A stretch of DNA of 64,000 nt from Lutraria lutraria (Eukaryota; Mollusca; Bivalvia; Venerida; Mactridae). The stretch covers positions 35,194,366-35,258,365 of the forward strand of contig OZ026833.1 of NCBI GenBank assembly GCA_964023205.1, read 5' to 3'. The position numbers were made by a program, and so were the translations under genes. The notes beneath the pieces are model-generated. The model searched no databases. It saw nothing but the letters and a program-made list of their open reading frames with translations, and was not told the DNA's origin. Within the stretch, counting starts at the first letter, position 1. The number at the start of each line of letters is the position of its first letter. Shown piece after piece: positions 1 through 12,854 of the stretch.

Positions 1-139
1 TAAGCTCGAAAGCTCATTGTCGTAAAGAAAATACAAAAAAATACACACACACAAGGTAATTGAAATACATATCAAACTACAAAAATATATTATGAGAGCA
101 TGCATGAAAATGCAAACAACTTCATAATAATGTATTTTA

Positions 140-1370
140 TATATATGGTGAACCGTTGGGAATTGTAAATAGTTTTACATACCTTGGTGTTAAATTTTCA
201 TATACAGGTAACTTTAATCCAGTAGTGAAATCTCTCCATGACCAAGCTTTCAGAGCATATAATCATCTTTTGACGTTATTTGATAAGGTACCTTTAGACA
301 TAAAAACGAAACTACACTTATTTGATATTATGATAGTACCTATTCTTTTATACGGTTCTAAGACTTGTGATGTCTACAATCCAAATGATATTGATACATT
401 ACATATTACATTTTTAAGCAGATGACTTCGTGTTAAATCACAAAATACGAACCCCGTCGTATATGGTGATTTAGAGAGGTTTCCGTTATCAGTACTATGT
501 AGAATAGGGTTATTAAAATTCTGGTTGAAAATAATGAAGAACGTTGAATCACCACTTTATTATATATACCATGATCTTTGTAATTAAGTAAACACTGCAT
601 GTTGGGCTACAGGGCTAGTCGTATTAACTCTAATATAGACCATTTACATATATATAAAAGATAATTTTGATGAAACTATTAATTATGGACCGTTGTTGAT
701 TAATATATTCAAGATTGGTCTGCTTCGATTACTAGCTCGCCCAAACTAGAATATCACTGCCAATACAAAATCACGTTCTGTTTTGAATAATATTTACAAA
801 TGGTATCAAATAATGAATTGAGCAGATACTGTATTTTCATTTTTGTAAGTAAATACACCTTATTTTATAGATGTATATATGATATCTCTCTTTGTTCAAC
901 CTTCCTACACGAGTTAATAATTCACATTTCAACGTTTTTTTTTATGATTTATACTTTTCATTATGTTTATTTATTGATTCGCCTAGTTTCATTCTGTATG
1001 TTTACCTGTCAAGATCATATGATATTTTTGTATTAGAAATGTGCTTAGAAATACATAACCGGCATATTTCCTTACCATCTGAACACAATATATTCCTATC
1101 ATGTTATATTTGTAATTCATATTGCCTCGTTGAATAGTTCTATTTATGCATGCATATTAAGGAATTAGGTTCCTAACAACCAGAATTCCAAGAGTGGTAA
1201 AATGTAAATATTTCTTTGATAACTTTTTAAATTATGTTATTTAACATTGTTATAAAGAGTTTGACCACGCATCTTTTAAAGAATTATGGTTTACTGGACA
1301 GAAAGTCTATATCCTTCTACACGGCTAAAGCCTTGTATCAAAGATCAATAAAGATAAATAGATAGATATT
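140..1370 (+). mobile_element. 3' end of a broken non-LTR retrotransposon (LINE)
   Basis: The frame at 156-425 reads like the C-terminal part of a LINE reverse transcriptase: a YLGV motif, then a PILLYGS motif as in the region after the catalytic core. After the stop at 423 the same frame continues to about 590 with the usual follow-on (VYGDLERFPLSV, then a FWLK block). Further family-like fragments (an ATG-like block near 605, a DWS block near 710) occur in shifted frames. The copy seems to end near 1370, where a short tail of GATA/GATAGAT units follows an AATAAA-like run. Stops and shifts make it inactive. The clade was not assigned. Confidence 0.7.
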
Positions 1371-2279
1371 CATTCCAAGATAAGGCATAAAGCCCAACAG
1401 AACAATACATATATACAATGTACATTACATAAACATTAAACAAAACATAGTATTTATTTCTATAAAGATACATAATTATAAGCTGTAGTAAGCTGTAATG
1501 GCGGACCTTTTTTAATAGATAACTTATGGGAACACCAACATAAATTAACCATATTGCAATGATATGAAGAGAAGAGAAAAGCGTTTAAATGTTTTAGATC
1601 ATAGGTACAGAAAAGGTACTGAAAGGTAGATTTAGTTCACTCAACATGATTTGTATTTCATTTTACACAATTCTATTAAAGTATACTATTTCATCATCAG
1701 GCTGAAAAAAATCTTGATTCTGGATCGTAATTGCTTTAAATAGGTTTCAAATTGTGATAAATATATTTTACAATCAGTTTTAACGTACGTTGATTTCAAT
1801 AGTTTCCAATATTCTTTTGCGTTTTTTCAGTTTTAGTGATTCTAATTTTCGTGTGTTTTGCTTGTCATATTCTAGTTTCTATTTCCGAATTAATTGTCTA
1901 TATTTCGATCAAGACTGACATAATAATGTTCTGTTTTCATCAGTTTTACAACGTATTTATATATTTAAATGTTCATAGAAGATATTTCTATCATTCAAAC
2001 ATTCTTCGTCAAACCAAGGCTGACTCTTTTTTGGGCCTTAAAATTTTGCTGTTTGCTTCTACAATTAACTTTACATATAGGATCACATATTTAGCTGAAT
2101 AGACTATAACACTTTGACAAATATTCATTCAAATCGTCACTGGAATCTAAACAATTTACATTAGTTGTCAATACATCAAGGTTTGATTGAAACGAATCAA
2201 TATATAAAGCATGTAGATATAATTATTTTGAATTATTTTTCCATGCATAGCGGTATGGTATTTTATCTTAACAGTTATC
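1371..2279. other. No gene recognised
   Basis: AT-rich spacer between two LINE fragments. The 88-codon open frame at 1836-2102 is hydrophobic, has no family likeness and lies against the strand of the neighbouring LINE; I treat it as chance. The last few hundred bases may be the decayed continuation of the minus-strand LINE. Confidence 0.5.
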
Positions 2280-3125
2280 ATTGTCTAATGACATATCATT
2301 TATAGTATTACATTTTAACGAAAACGAAATGATACAATGACCCGACATAACATTTGGTTCGTGTATTAACAACGATGTAAATGTTGAAACAACTTAGGAT
2401 TACAAATAACATAGTCAACAATAATAGAATCAGTTTTCTGTACGCAAGTAAAATTACCAATGAATTGGTCTTCCATGCGTCCATTTGCAATTCTCAAACT
2501 AGTATATTTACAAACATTCAATAATAACCTGCCATTTTCATTTACTGTGTTATCTTTATATACACGAGGTTATTGATCATCTTCAATAAATTCATCATAC
2601 ATAAAAACAAACATGTGAAAAGTAACATCCTGGACAAAATCTTTTAATTGACCGGACCTACTATTCAAATCGCCTGTCAAAACAAAAATAACAATCTTCA
2701 TGAAAATAGTCATTAAAATATATCATGTCATTTGTCATACAATCAAACGCATTTTCGCCAGTTAAATGTTCTCGGATGGTACCTATATACACCAAGCACA
2801 TTATGACATCTTTATCAAAATTAAACAATGATTTGTCCAGTTTAAACAAAATGATACAATCATGTACAATTTTCAACTAAGTAAATTTTGAGTTAATTGT
2901 ATTCCAAAACATAAACTACGAGATCACCACTATTTCTTTTTGCATTATAATTTGTCATGTTACTATTTAATGTGAAGTGAGTAAAGTTATTTACATTACA
3001 ATCAAAGCTATCATCTAACCATGTTTCAGTAAGTAGCAAAATATTATTATTATTAAATAATTTTATCATTTCACTTGAGTTCAATTTATTGTATGATTTC
3101 CCAACTAATCCCTGTATGTTTATGT
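2280..3125 (-). mobile_element. LINE endonuclease-domain fragment, broken
   Basis: Read on the minus strand, 3084-2893 gives an apurinic-endonuclease start pattern (LLLTETWLDDS, then KRNSGDLVVYV). 2876-2661 continues with a DCII-LKLDKS block, and near 2680-2640 a shifted frame gives TGDLNSR, the GDxN signature of this domain. 2490-2400 ends with an IVDYVICN block. The order matches a LINE endonuclease domain, spread over several frames with stops. It is a truncated dead copy in opposite orientation to the LINE at the window start. Confidence 0.65.
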
Positions 3126-3439
3126 CTTCTAGTAACTTTTCTCGTTTTCATAATGTAATAAAAAAATCATTAATTTGAATAAATTTGCACACGAAATTGC
3201 ATTTATTATTGTATTTTAAATAATTGTATATAATTTTACTTAAAAAGTATCAGATATTAAGTCGTTGTACAAAAAAGTAGCAAAATTTCTATTTTTTCAA
3301 CGCGTCAGAGACCTATTATTTATGTGCTTTTTGGCAAAGAAAATCAAGAAAAATCACCCTTTGAACTATTTTTATTTGACCTTACGTATCTGGCTTGGTT
3401 AAAATCCCTAAAATAACGTTAAATGATACCAAGTATCAA

Positions 3440-3995
3440 AAAATTCTAACCGAACGCTCAAAAAGGTGTTTTATTGCGATAAATACTGCACCCCTTTATC
3501 GACTTTTCCTTATCAGCGTGTAAACATCTGTAACGTAATGTGCATTGTATTGGTAAAATATGATACTATTAATTCATTAATATTAAGATTAATTGTTATA
3601 TAAGTTCGTACTAGACATGAAACATGGGCTTGGTTTAAATTATTGAACCGTAAACATAAGCGATTTTGATTGGTTATCAAAATTTAATGGGGTGCGTCAA
3701 ATTCGTTGATTTCATGAGACGATAAATATCCGATACTTTAATTGTTAATTGTTCAGCTGAACAAAACACAGTAGGTGTCATTTTAAAATTAACATTGCCG
3801 TCTTATTTGATTACCGGTTTTCGTTATTTTGTAACAGAAATGATAATCTAGTGCACTGTGCCTAAGTATTTTGATACTAACACGGTAGAGATGGTTAACG
3901 CTGATAAGGTTAAGTCGATAATAGAGGGTGCAGTGTTTATCGCAATAAAAACACTAATTTTGCGCTTTCGGTCAGGATTTTTTGTTGCTTAGTAT
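3440..3995. repeat. MITE-like element with long imperfect terminal inverted repeats
   Basis: The left arm (about 3450-3570, with TTGCGATAAATACTGCACCC) matches the reverse complement of the right arm (about 3880-3995, with GGGTGCAGTGTTTATCGCAA). Arms are about 110 bp and roughly three-quarters identical by eye. The interior has no coding frame. A single arm recurs at 10730-10865, so the sequence is dispersed. Confidence 0.6.
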
Positions 3996-4290
3996 TGAAG
4001 TATAATATAAAATCTTTGTAAATAAATTAAAATGTTATTTAGCGTTTCATTAGCAGATAAAGCTAGAACCGATACCTTTACTAAGGCTAATATTTGTAAT
4101 ATATTCCTTTATACATAGTAGTTATCGCTGTTAAAAAATATGTAAATTGCGTGCGATGTTGGTTTATAGCAGACCAAAACAAAACATTTTTATCATTTGC
4201 AATGTACGTAATACATGGTTTATTTAAGTATATAACTATGGAAAAATATGGTTCAGTTTCCAAATTTACAAGACAACAAAGTTGCCGGAA
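3600..4290. repeat. Dispersed repeat R1, copy 1 (interrupted)
   Basis: 3600-3880 (TTGAACCGTAAACATAAGCG ... GTAACAGAAATGATAATCTA) and 4090-4290 (GTAGTTATCGCTGTT, GTGCGATGTTGGTTTATAGC) match, in order, the repeat at 11700-12370. The right arm of the MITE-like element lies between the two halves here. Shorter R1 copies lie at 18375, 23880 and 63340. Non-coding. Confidence 0.6.
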
Positions 4291-5802
4291 ATTCAAGCAA
4301 AACACCGCGTAAAACCGAAGCAATTAGGAAGTAGTAGTGAAAGTCTAAGATATAAATTTATAGATTTCCATTTGCTAAAAGTTGTCATTTTGAGATAATG
4401 ATATAATTTTGGCTACGTCACAAATGTTGGATACAAATGGCGATCAAGATGACAATCATGTTGGAAAGCACACTCGTGGATGTGTGCATTTTTATATGCA
4501 TTTCTAGGAATGCTCAAGGACGCATTAGTTTTCAGCCTTTGTTATTCTCATGTGACAGATTGAGGTAAAAAGTGAAACTTACTTTGTTGCTGATTTTAAA
4601 GCGGCATGCCCTGGAACTGTTGTGTTTTGGTTTTCATACGCCAAAAAATGATTTTATAGCTAGTAAAATCAAGTACACCGAAAAGTCAAAGAAGAATGTG
4701 CGTTAAAAATGACCCTATGTAACGCACGTGTCGGTATTCGTATGTCATTTGAATAAAAGCCTGCCAGCGTTTAATTGACGACAATAATATTTCCGATTCG
4801 TCTGAGAATCTAATTGATCGCGCGCTGCCTTTTAAATCAGCATTACATTGATAATAACCTATAATTAGTTGAAAGGATAAACATGATATCGCAAAAATGA
4901 ACATAGCAGTAGCAATTCTTACCATTTCACCGTTTGTTGCTATATTTTCCGCGAAGTTGTTGGTTTTGACAATATCCCGAAAGAGTCGGGTATTGAAAAT
5001 GACGAAAAGTTCTGAGGCCGAAATCGGCCGGTTTGGTAAATTTTGAAATGTATATGTTGAATTAACTGGCAGGATATTCGTAGATATTTTACAGGATTTT
5101 CATCAATTGATTAGGGCATTAAAATGGTACTATTTTGATCGCTATTCGAGACGCTTCAGTTCCAGGGCATACCTTTAAAGCAGTTTTAGCTCTGGGGGCA
5201 TAAATGCATGCATAGAAAAAATGAAAATGCTTTTTAGCTGGCAAGGCTTGTCCCTGGTTAAAATCCGACCCCTCGGGTAAGCTATCCTTATCCTACATAG
5301 ACTGTCTCATGATGGATTATTTTTCTCCCACTCATTTTGAGAAAATACAAAACCCTCATGACAACATCGACAAAATTGGTAAAAATCTACTTTTTTACCT
5401 TATCGTTTATCACATCCAAAAGTTGCACAGCTGAAGTGATCGGTATTTTAAAGTACATACTAAAAGTATGAACCAAACAATTTCCCCGCGTACAGCCTTC
5501 TCCAGTGTGGTTGAATTAATTTACAGTTTAAAAATGTGAAGGTCGCATTTCGTCATCATGAGTGCATGAATACACAAAGTGTAAACACATATTGAATAAA
5601 CGACAATGTAAATAATATACATTATTGTGTAACTATTTATGTCATGAGACACATCCAATAAACAGTATTTAAATTAATAAAACAACATGTGTTTTGAATA
5701 TTGAACAGTTAACTGCAACAGTTAGGAACTATTTGATAACGCGACAGTCTTCTTCACTATGACTGCATAACAAGTCACAAAAGTTTAACGGGCGTGCGAC
5801 TT
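4291..5802. other. No gene recognised (apart from the doubtful ORF at 4686-4925)
   Basis: Unique-looking AT-rich sequence without coding pattern, tandem repeat or clear inverted repeat. Confidence 0.5.
4686..4925 (-). CDS. Possible small secreted-protein first exon, unrecognised
   Basis: The minus-strand frame begins with Met, a short basic start and a hydrophobic stretch of about 20 residues (MVRIATAMFIFAIS...), ending near YYQCN, as in a signal peptide. About 55 residues follow with no family pattern I know. No clear splice donor, partner exon or codon bias was found, so this may be chance in AT-rich DNA. Confidence 0.15.
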   Translation of the reverse strand: MVRIATAMFIFAISCLSFQLIIGYYQCNADLKGSARSIRFSDESEILLSSIKRWQAFIQMTYEYRHVRYIGSFLTHILL

Positions 5803-5976
5803 TCACTCAGAATCAGAGTCGCTTGACACAATTATTCTTCGTCGTTTCGGATTAGGTTGACTGTAGTTATTGAAGTTAATGTTAAATGTGCAGTTCTTCA
5901 TCATACTGCCGGCGAACATGCCTTCAATGACACTTTGTGTTTTCTTTTTCTTTTGCAAGACTGATTGTGAACTCAT
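5803..5976 (-). pseudogene. Short ORF resembling the C-terminal tail of a nuclear, mobile-element-type protein
   Basis: A 57-residue minus-strand frame runs from ATG (5976) to TGA (5803-5805). It has a lysine run (QKKKKTQ), a MMKNCTFNINFNN block, a basic stretch (NPKRRRI) that could be a nuclear localisation signal, and a Ser/Asp/Glu-rich end (SSDSDSE). That layout recalls the C-terminal tails of multi-copy invertebrate zinc-finger/recombinase-like proteins; this comes from memory of the pattern, not a search. No upstream coding part was found, so it is probably a terminal exon or a fragment of a mobile gene. Confidence 0.3.
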
Positions 5977-6295
5977 GTTTGGACTCTCGGCCTAGATGGA
6001 GAACGACCTTGTTCTCGATGTAAATCAACCTGATTCATTGGATCAATAGAGCTTGTGGAGGGTGGATACCTAATACTGATAACTATCGTACATGAATAAA
6101 AGTGGGAGAATATAAGAATCCACTAATGCGTGTTTACTATGCAGACGTAGTAGTAGTAAAAGTAGTCCCGTCAAGGTCGGAATGAATTCACGTGCGGTGG
6201 TCGCTCATGTAAGAAAGATGTTGCTAATGTAAGATAGGATTTTCTTATATGAGCTGAAAACGTATCTTACATGAGTAAAAGTGGGAGAAAATGCT

Positions 6296-6788
6296 TTTTA
6301 GCTCACCTGATTCATCAGGTGAGCTTTTAGGATCGATGAATGTCCGGTGTCTGTCGTCCGTCCACAATTAGTTTGTTTACACTCTAGCATCCGCAGCTCA
6401 CAACGAATCGTAGTTAAATTTGCTCACAATGTATATGACCACACTGTCTTGGGAAAAATCGGACAATAACTTCTAGGGTTATGGGCCCTGGACTTTGAAA
6501 ATTTGCTATCTTTAGCTTGTTTACACTCTAGCGCCTTGATTTATTCACCGATCCTAATAATATTTTCAGTAAATGTGTATAACATAAGGATCTTGGACAA
6601 TTTTAATTATGGGTGGAATCGGACCACAACTTCAAGAGATATGGGCCCTTGGATTAGAAAATGTGCTACGTTGTAGCTTGTTTATACCTTCATTGGGTTT
6701 TACGAGATGGAAACTATATTATCTGGTCATTGATTATAGTACCTTTGTTCTCAGGTGAGCGATAAAGGGCCATCTTAGCCCTCTTGTT
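6296..6788. repeat. Dispersed non-coding element framed by GCTCACCTG and GGTGAGCGATA
   Basis: It starts TTTAGCTCACCTGATTCATC with an inner GGTGAGC (a local hairpin) and ends CAGGTGAGCGATAAAGGGCC ... CCCTCTTGTT. Inside are two related blocks around GTTTACACTCTAGC and a repeated ATGGGCCCTTGGA-like phrase. I recognise this layout from bivalve repeats. No ORF. Confidence 0.6.
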
Positions 6789-7664
6789 ATGCAACCTTTT
6801 GAGCTGGAAAATGTAAATATAAAAAGAAAATGAAAATGCTTAACTCAAGCTAGACTAGTGTACTAAGTGCAACAAAGAGCAGAAAACATGCTCTGAATGA
6901 GGAGAAGGGTCATTAAAATCAGTAAACCAGCTTATATTGTATAATCATTACTATATTTACTTTACTTTTATTTTGACTTTCAAACGGACTTAATATTTTT
7001 TACCAAACCATTCTCATCTCAAACAATTGTCGCATTTACTTTTTTTGTGTGTATCTTGTACATCAACTAGAATTTGTTAACATCCCGTCTTGAGCTCAAT
7101 GGTCTTGCAAGCCACTTCATCAACTTTGGTTCCTAATTATATAATATTATCATTATTTGTTAAATCTTCATCATGGTGATTCTCGTTTAGATCAAATCAA
7201 TTTACAAAACAAGGAATAACACTATTACATCCATCATGTAAACATGCCTCTTAAGTAAAATGGTCACTGAAGCAAATACTTGATCTGAAGTTTACCACAG
7301 TTAATTAAGATTTTATGCAGATATATGTCCAGTATGGAGGTAACAAGAGTTACCTTTTTGGACCTTGTGTTTAAATTAACCAATTTCATTTCATCTAGCC
7401 GGTTGGCAAACTTCTTATGTTGACAGACAGATGGACGGAAAACAGACACTTATCTTAATTGCTGACGTTTTTGCCAGGGGAAAACGTATATATATATAAA
7501 TACAATACTGCTTTTTGTGCTGAATGTCTGGAAAATCTAAAGTTTTTAATGCAAATAGGTTAATTTACTATTGATAAGTAATTTGGGCACTTGTCAATAT
7601 CAAAATACTTAATATACCTAAATATGCTTTTGCTGCTAAAAAGAAGTAGGCAATAGTTGGTACG
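6789..7664. other. No gene recognised
   Basis: AT-rich spacer. A short (AT)n run lies near 7485-7500. The 61-codon minus frame at 7264-7449 shows no family pattern. Confidence 0.5.
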
Positions 7665-8690
7665 TCTGGATTTTACTTGTCCCTTATGCATTGACATATT
7701 TTATTTGAAAATGACTTGGAAAGATTGTTAAACAGCATAAAACGGTGTGCAGTGCTCAAGACCCAGGCTCATATCTCCAAGATCAAGGTCACACTTAGAG
7801 GTCAAACGTAAAAAAATGTGTCACAGACCTTGTCCAGACAGTATCTGCCTTATACATAGACATATTTGAAAATAACTGGGTTAACCGTTAAATACCATGA
7901 GGTGATGTGCAGCGCACAAGACCAAGGTACATAGCTCCTGACCAAGCTTAGATATTTGGTGTGGAACATAGTCTGGTGGACCTCTATCAATTTGTTCAAA
8001 TTATGGCTCTGGGGTGAAAATTGGCCCCGTCCCTGGGTTTATTCTAATTTATATAGGAACATTCTGAAAATCTTCTTGTCTGAAACCACAAGACCTACAG
8101 CTTCACTATTTGGTATGTAGCATGTCTAACAGATCTCAACCATGTTTGTTAAAATTATGACTCCAGGGTAAATATTGGCCTCGCCTCGGGGTTCACTTGA
8201 TTTATATAGGCTTATACATGCAATTTTAAAAAATCTTTTTGTCCAAAACCACAAGGCCTAGAGATTAGATCTTTTTGTTTAGTATTGTCCTGTGGACCTC
8301 TACCAAGTTAGTTTCAATTTATTGCCTGTGGTCATAATTGGCTCCGCCCCGGGGTTTAATCTTTTTTATGTAGGTTTAACTAGGACATTTTAAAAAGTCG
8401 TCTTGTCTGAAATCGCATGGCATAGAGCTAAATATTTTGTCTGTAGCATTTTCAAGTGGTCCTCTACCATGGTTGTACAAATTACAACCCGAGTTTACTC
8501 TATTTTATTATATGCTTACATAGAAATTACAAAAAAAGTTCTTGTCAGAAACCCCAAGGTATAAAGCTAAACTATTTTGGCCCTGGGGCAAAAAAATGGC
8601 CCCGTCCCCGGGTCACTTGGTTTTACATAGGCTCATGCATTCTTTCTCTCGGGGTCTTTTTCTGGTGAGCGATACAGGGTCAACATGTTA
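7665..8690. repeat. Tandem repeat block (two unit types) ending in GGTGAGCGATACAGGG
   Basis: 7665-7930 holds two units of the family also seen at 14130-14760 (CTTATGCATTGACATATTT ... GTGCAGTGCTCAAGACC ... GGTCACACTTAGAGGTCAAA). 7950-8640 holds four to five diverged units of 140-175 bp, each with a TCTTGTCTGAAACCACAAG-like start (near 8065, 8240, 8400, 8540) and a TTGGCCCCGTCCC-like part. It ends near 8660 with the same GGTGAGCGATA motif as the element at 6296-6788. Confidence 0.65.
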
Positions 8691-10189
8691 TTCTTATTTA
8701 AACGGTGGGTGGTAAGTGCACTGAATGATGTATAACTCATTTTCAAGAAATGTAAATGTAGGAACAATTTTATTAATTCAAATGTGTGTGTACGCGTGTG
8801 ATAAAAAATTCGGTTCAATTACAGAAATGTATATCCAGGAATTCCGTAGTAAAAATATCTATAAACATTTTTCTTTTAATTTTCTTTGCTTGCACATTTC
8901 TTACATATCACTCATCTAATGATAATTTTTTTCCTAGCTTAGCAAATTTTGAATGAGTATAAGAAAGTAATTAAGATGCTTCATAAATGCGAGCCCTTGT
9001 CTAAGCCGACTCGTACATGACTTATCTCGTACAAATAATAATTTTCGCAATGTTAATTTTACTATATATAAAATTTCATATGTACTTATCAAAACCATAT
9101 GAGTTTTGTTAATCATGACACCTACACACACTTACATAGTGTTTCTTTAGATATTAAAAAAACTTTGCCATGTCAAGTGATGATTTTTTTCCATGGCAAG
9201 ACCGAGGTAGTTTTTCTTTGCATTTTTCAAGAAATCTAGTAAAGTTAGAATAAAAAAGTATGCAATATCGTAAACGAGCAATACAAAACTGTCGTAAACA
9301 AATCTAAACAATCCTTTCCCTCGGATCACTACAATACACACATTTCAAGGAAAGATGACGTCATAATTCTCGTGCTGTTTAAGCTAATTTAATCTGGGAC
9401 CTAGCTTCTATTGTAAACGTATGGAAGTCATCATTGAATTCAAGGATGATGCGATGATAACTGGGTGTCAACCAGATACATGTATTTAAAAAAGGGGTTC
9501 ATCGAAAAATGGTAATCGATTAATTTAATGCTTATAACGTGTTATAACTTTTTCTTCCAGCATGTCCTCATGTATGAAATATTACATTCTGCATAAGTTG
9601 AGTATACAAAGGGGCAGGTAATGTAGACTATAATCTTATAATAGTATGCTAATTGATGAACTACTTTTGGTGATCAGATGGGAATCATTGATTAAAGTAC
9701 TTAAAGCAGATGGAACGAGAACAACTTTAACAACTGCATAGCGGGTGTAAAAAGCATTCGTAGTACTTAAGTTGACTGCTTTGTAGTTCCGAACAACAGC
9801 AGCACCTTCAGAGCTTTGCTCTAGTAATTGTCCGAAAGTCATAATCGTTTTAAAAACATTGCATTCCTTTATTACATGTATCAAGTAGCTGTATAAAAAC
9901 ATGGAACTATAAACATTCCCAATGTTCATTCAAGCAATCGCAGCTGCTGCATTTGGTGTTGTTGCAGTAACATTTAGGAAGTGCACATCATTGTGATTAT
10001 AGTAAAACATCAACATCTTTTCCTATAGTATACGGGTATTTATCGTGAAGTACATCTAAATCTAAGTCCACAGGACACATATTCCCCCAAATATCAAAGA
10101 CTCTCGCTGATTGACGCAGTTATACCTTTAGATTTACAAGCAACAAATAACGCAACAGAACCTGGTGTTCATAACCATGCTTAGATATT
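8691..10189. other. No gene recognised; contains one dispersed repeat piece
   Basis: The open frames here (8633-8919, 8934-9131, 9147-9341, 9636-9929) overlap on both strands and show no domain pattern. 8895-9000 is a repeat (separate entry). Confidence 0.45.
8895..9000. repeat. Dispersed repeat R3 (partner at 15668-15760)
   Basis: The phrases CTTAGCAAATTTTGAATGAG, ATAAGAAAGTAATTAAGATG and CTTCATAAATGCGAGCCC have close partners, in the same order, just before duplication copy 1 (15690-15760). Confidence 0.55.
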
Positions 10190-10510
10190 TTCATGGCTCT
10201 AGTAGATATAATTTTTTACAAGTCTAGTTTTGATTATTCAGAGGTCATAGCTAAAAAAAACCCGATGCGAAAGTTTCATGACCCTAGTAATCTAAATATG
10301 TTTATGTTTGTTTGCTTAATCACGGGCCATTACTCTGCTGACCTCAAAACTATTTTCGTAAAAATACATAGATACGCAAGTTAACATACTGACAGCAGTT
10401 TACTATTCTTAAAAAGTTTCATGACTCCAGCAGTCTAAACATGGCAATTGCCGCTTAATCAAGGGGCATAACTCTGCTGGTCGCAAACATATTTTCATCA
10501 AAACACTCAC
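10190..10510. repeat. Two-unit tandem repeat
   Basis: Two diverged units of about 160 bp share AAAGTTTCATGACCCTAGTA, a CTTAATCACGGGCCATTACT-like phrase and TCTGCTGACCTC. Non-coding. Confidence 0.5.
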
Positions 10511-10729
10511 AATGTCCCATGCGGACATGTATGAAGACATGATTATTTTTAATCACACGCTATCCCTTTATGATACAATTATAGCTATAATCGTTTGGGG
10601 ATTGGAACCATTAAAATATGATGCGTTCAGCGAAATAATCAGACAGAAGTCTGTTTCAAAAAACATGTATGTATTTTTTCTGGAAGTGTCCAACATGCGT
10701 TTCGTTCAATCAGATTCACTCTAGTTTTA

Positions 10730-10865
10730 AACCAAGCAACAAAAAATCCTGACCGGAAGCGCAAAATTAGTGATTTATTGCGATAAACACTGCACCCCTT
10801 TATCGACTTCCTTATCAGCCTTAACCGTGTTGTGCATTGTATCGGTACGGTATGATACTATAGTT
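10730..10865. repeat. Solo arm of the 3.4 kb MITE-like element
   Basis: AGCAACAAAAAATCCTGACC, TTGCGATAAACACTGCACCC and CCTTATCAGCCTTAACCGTG match the reverse complement of the right arm near 3880-3995. Confidence 0.6.
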
Positions 10866-11699
10866 CAATCTTTAGGTCAGCAATGTTATTGTTTACATGG
10901 AAGATCCCATTTGTTAATGTTTGGGTAACACGACTACTATTGTCACATGTTATAGAGCAATTATGCAACTTTATATCACTGTCCTCTGTGGCGCAGTCGG
11001 TAAGGCATAAGGCTAGCGAATCTTTAGGACTGCGTCTGATCTTGGATATCATTTTTAACTTTTTTTTCATTTTTAATAAAAGTTAGCATTATATATATCG
11101 ATAAGAACATAATGTCTAAAAGTTATTTATCTAAATTGTTCCGTTAAATTAACAAAAATATAATAACCTCACATCATCACATGGGTAATTAGCATTTATA
11201 TATTGTTTTAATTGTGGAGTAAATGTATATTAAGTAGAAGCCGGTTTTAGTGTGAAATGTGTATAGTATTTGAAATAACTTTTGTATTCGCGATTTCGTG
11301 CAATAAAATGTATAAAAGAAAACAATAATCGAGAAATACATCAGAAAATAATGCATTTCTTCTTTCCCTTTTCTCTTTAGGAAATTATTAAACAAAAAGG
11401 TACTATTCAGTGTGTATACATACATGTAACAAAAACAAACCTATTTCAATGAATAAAATATAAAAAAATAAAGGTATATGATAATTTAAAAAGAAAGTGC
11501 CATTGACTGAGTTCGAACCACCCACATCTGCTACATTTTGTAAAAATATCATGTGTGTACATGCCAATACACCATGACTCTGGTTCACGTGAATGACACT
11601 TCACAACGGATTTAAAATGTTTTTGGCAATCAATTTACAGTGATTACCTTTACAATGCTAACATCCAATATTCGACCTTGACTATAAGAAAATTGAACT

Positions 11700-12370
11700 A
11701 TATTAATTCGTCAAGGACAATAATTTGTTTTTAAATCTCTTACTAGACATCAAACCTGGACTTGGTTTTAATTGTTGAACCGTAAACATTCGCCATTTTG
11801 ATTTGCTATCAAAATTGTATGGGATGCATCGATTTATCGAAATTCGTTGATTTCACGAGACGATAATAATCCGACACTTTTATTGTTAATTACTCGATCA
11901 CAAAGAACACAGTAGATGTTATTTACGATTGCCGCCTTATTTTGTTGACGGATTTCAAAGCGGTTTTCGGTATTTTGTAACGGAAATGTTAATCTAGTGA
12001 ACTGTGCCTCAGAATTGCGATACTTGTTTTCATTTTTTATTAATGGCGTATTACGTAATAAACAGCGTGGTTCAGGGTACAAAAATTCTTCAAAGTCGAA
12101 TATCAAATAACGTACGACATTTTCAAAAATCAGAGTCACAGTTGCATGCATTATACATTTACAGTCATTTTAAGGCCATTTGTCGTAACATATTCCAATA
12201 TATAGAATAGTTATCGTTGTTCAAAAAATTGTAAATTACGTGCGATATTGGTTTATAGAAGACCAACCAAATGTAATATATGTTCTAAAACACTTGCTAT
12301 GAACTTTATACAGTGGGTTTATATCAGTATGTAATTATGGTTTAGTTTTTAAATCTATAAATTGGTGAAA
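11700..12370. repeat. Dispersed repeat R1, longest copy
   Basis: Contains, in order, TTGAACCGTAAACATTCGCC, ATGGGATGCATCG, GTAACGGAAATGTTAATCTA, GGCGTATTACGTAATAAACA, GTAGTTATCG-like, and GTGCGATATTGGTTTATAGA. Parts recur at 3600-4290, 18375-18700, 23880-24215 and 63340-63460. The open frames at 11834-12151 and 12004-12210 lie inside it, on opposite strands, and are not genes. Confidence 0.65.
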
Positions 12371-12854
12371 CTTGATTTGACCTGATATCCAAGCCAGATA
12401 CGTTAAAGAGTTTATTCAAATTAATTGTCTACAAGTAATTTGATCTGTGTAAAACTATTTTTCATTTTATGATAAGTCATGCAAAGTCGTAATATCTTTC
12501 GTCAATAGGCTTTTTCTTGCAATTTGGACAAACTTCATCATAGTGATTTCTGTTTCTGCATCCTGAAAGATAGACAAAAGAGCAAATTAGTCGGTTTTTT
12601 TTATCCAAAGAGAAGGCTTTAATGTGAACATTTCTGAAAGCCACCACAATTAACTTCGCGCTGTGGCGCGGAGTAATAAATTGGCGAAAATTGATATTAC
12701 CAATCGGCCAGGTACGCTATAATATTATAGGATTTAAGTTACTAGATCTATGTATTCTTTCCAGTTAGAAACTTTGTTCCTAATTGTGTATTTTTATATT
12801 CGAGTTGTACATTGTATTTCCACTTGTAGCACATAACATATAACAACGAATCTT

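Noticed and set aside
9636..9929. 97-codon minus ORF
   Set aside because: Open but without domain pattern; length is within chance for this size of window, and no flanking exon signals were found.
10980..11045. tRNA-like stretch (GTGGCGCAGTCGGTAAGGC)
   Set aside because: Only the A-box part fits; no B box or pairing acceptor stem is seen, and it lies among decayed repeats.
11500..11595. Minus-strand GGTTCGAACTC, B-box-like
   Set aside because: No convincing A box or cloverleaf around it; too weak to list.
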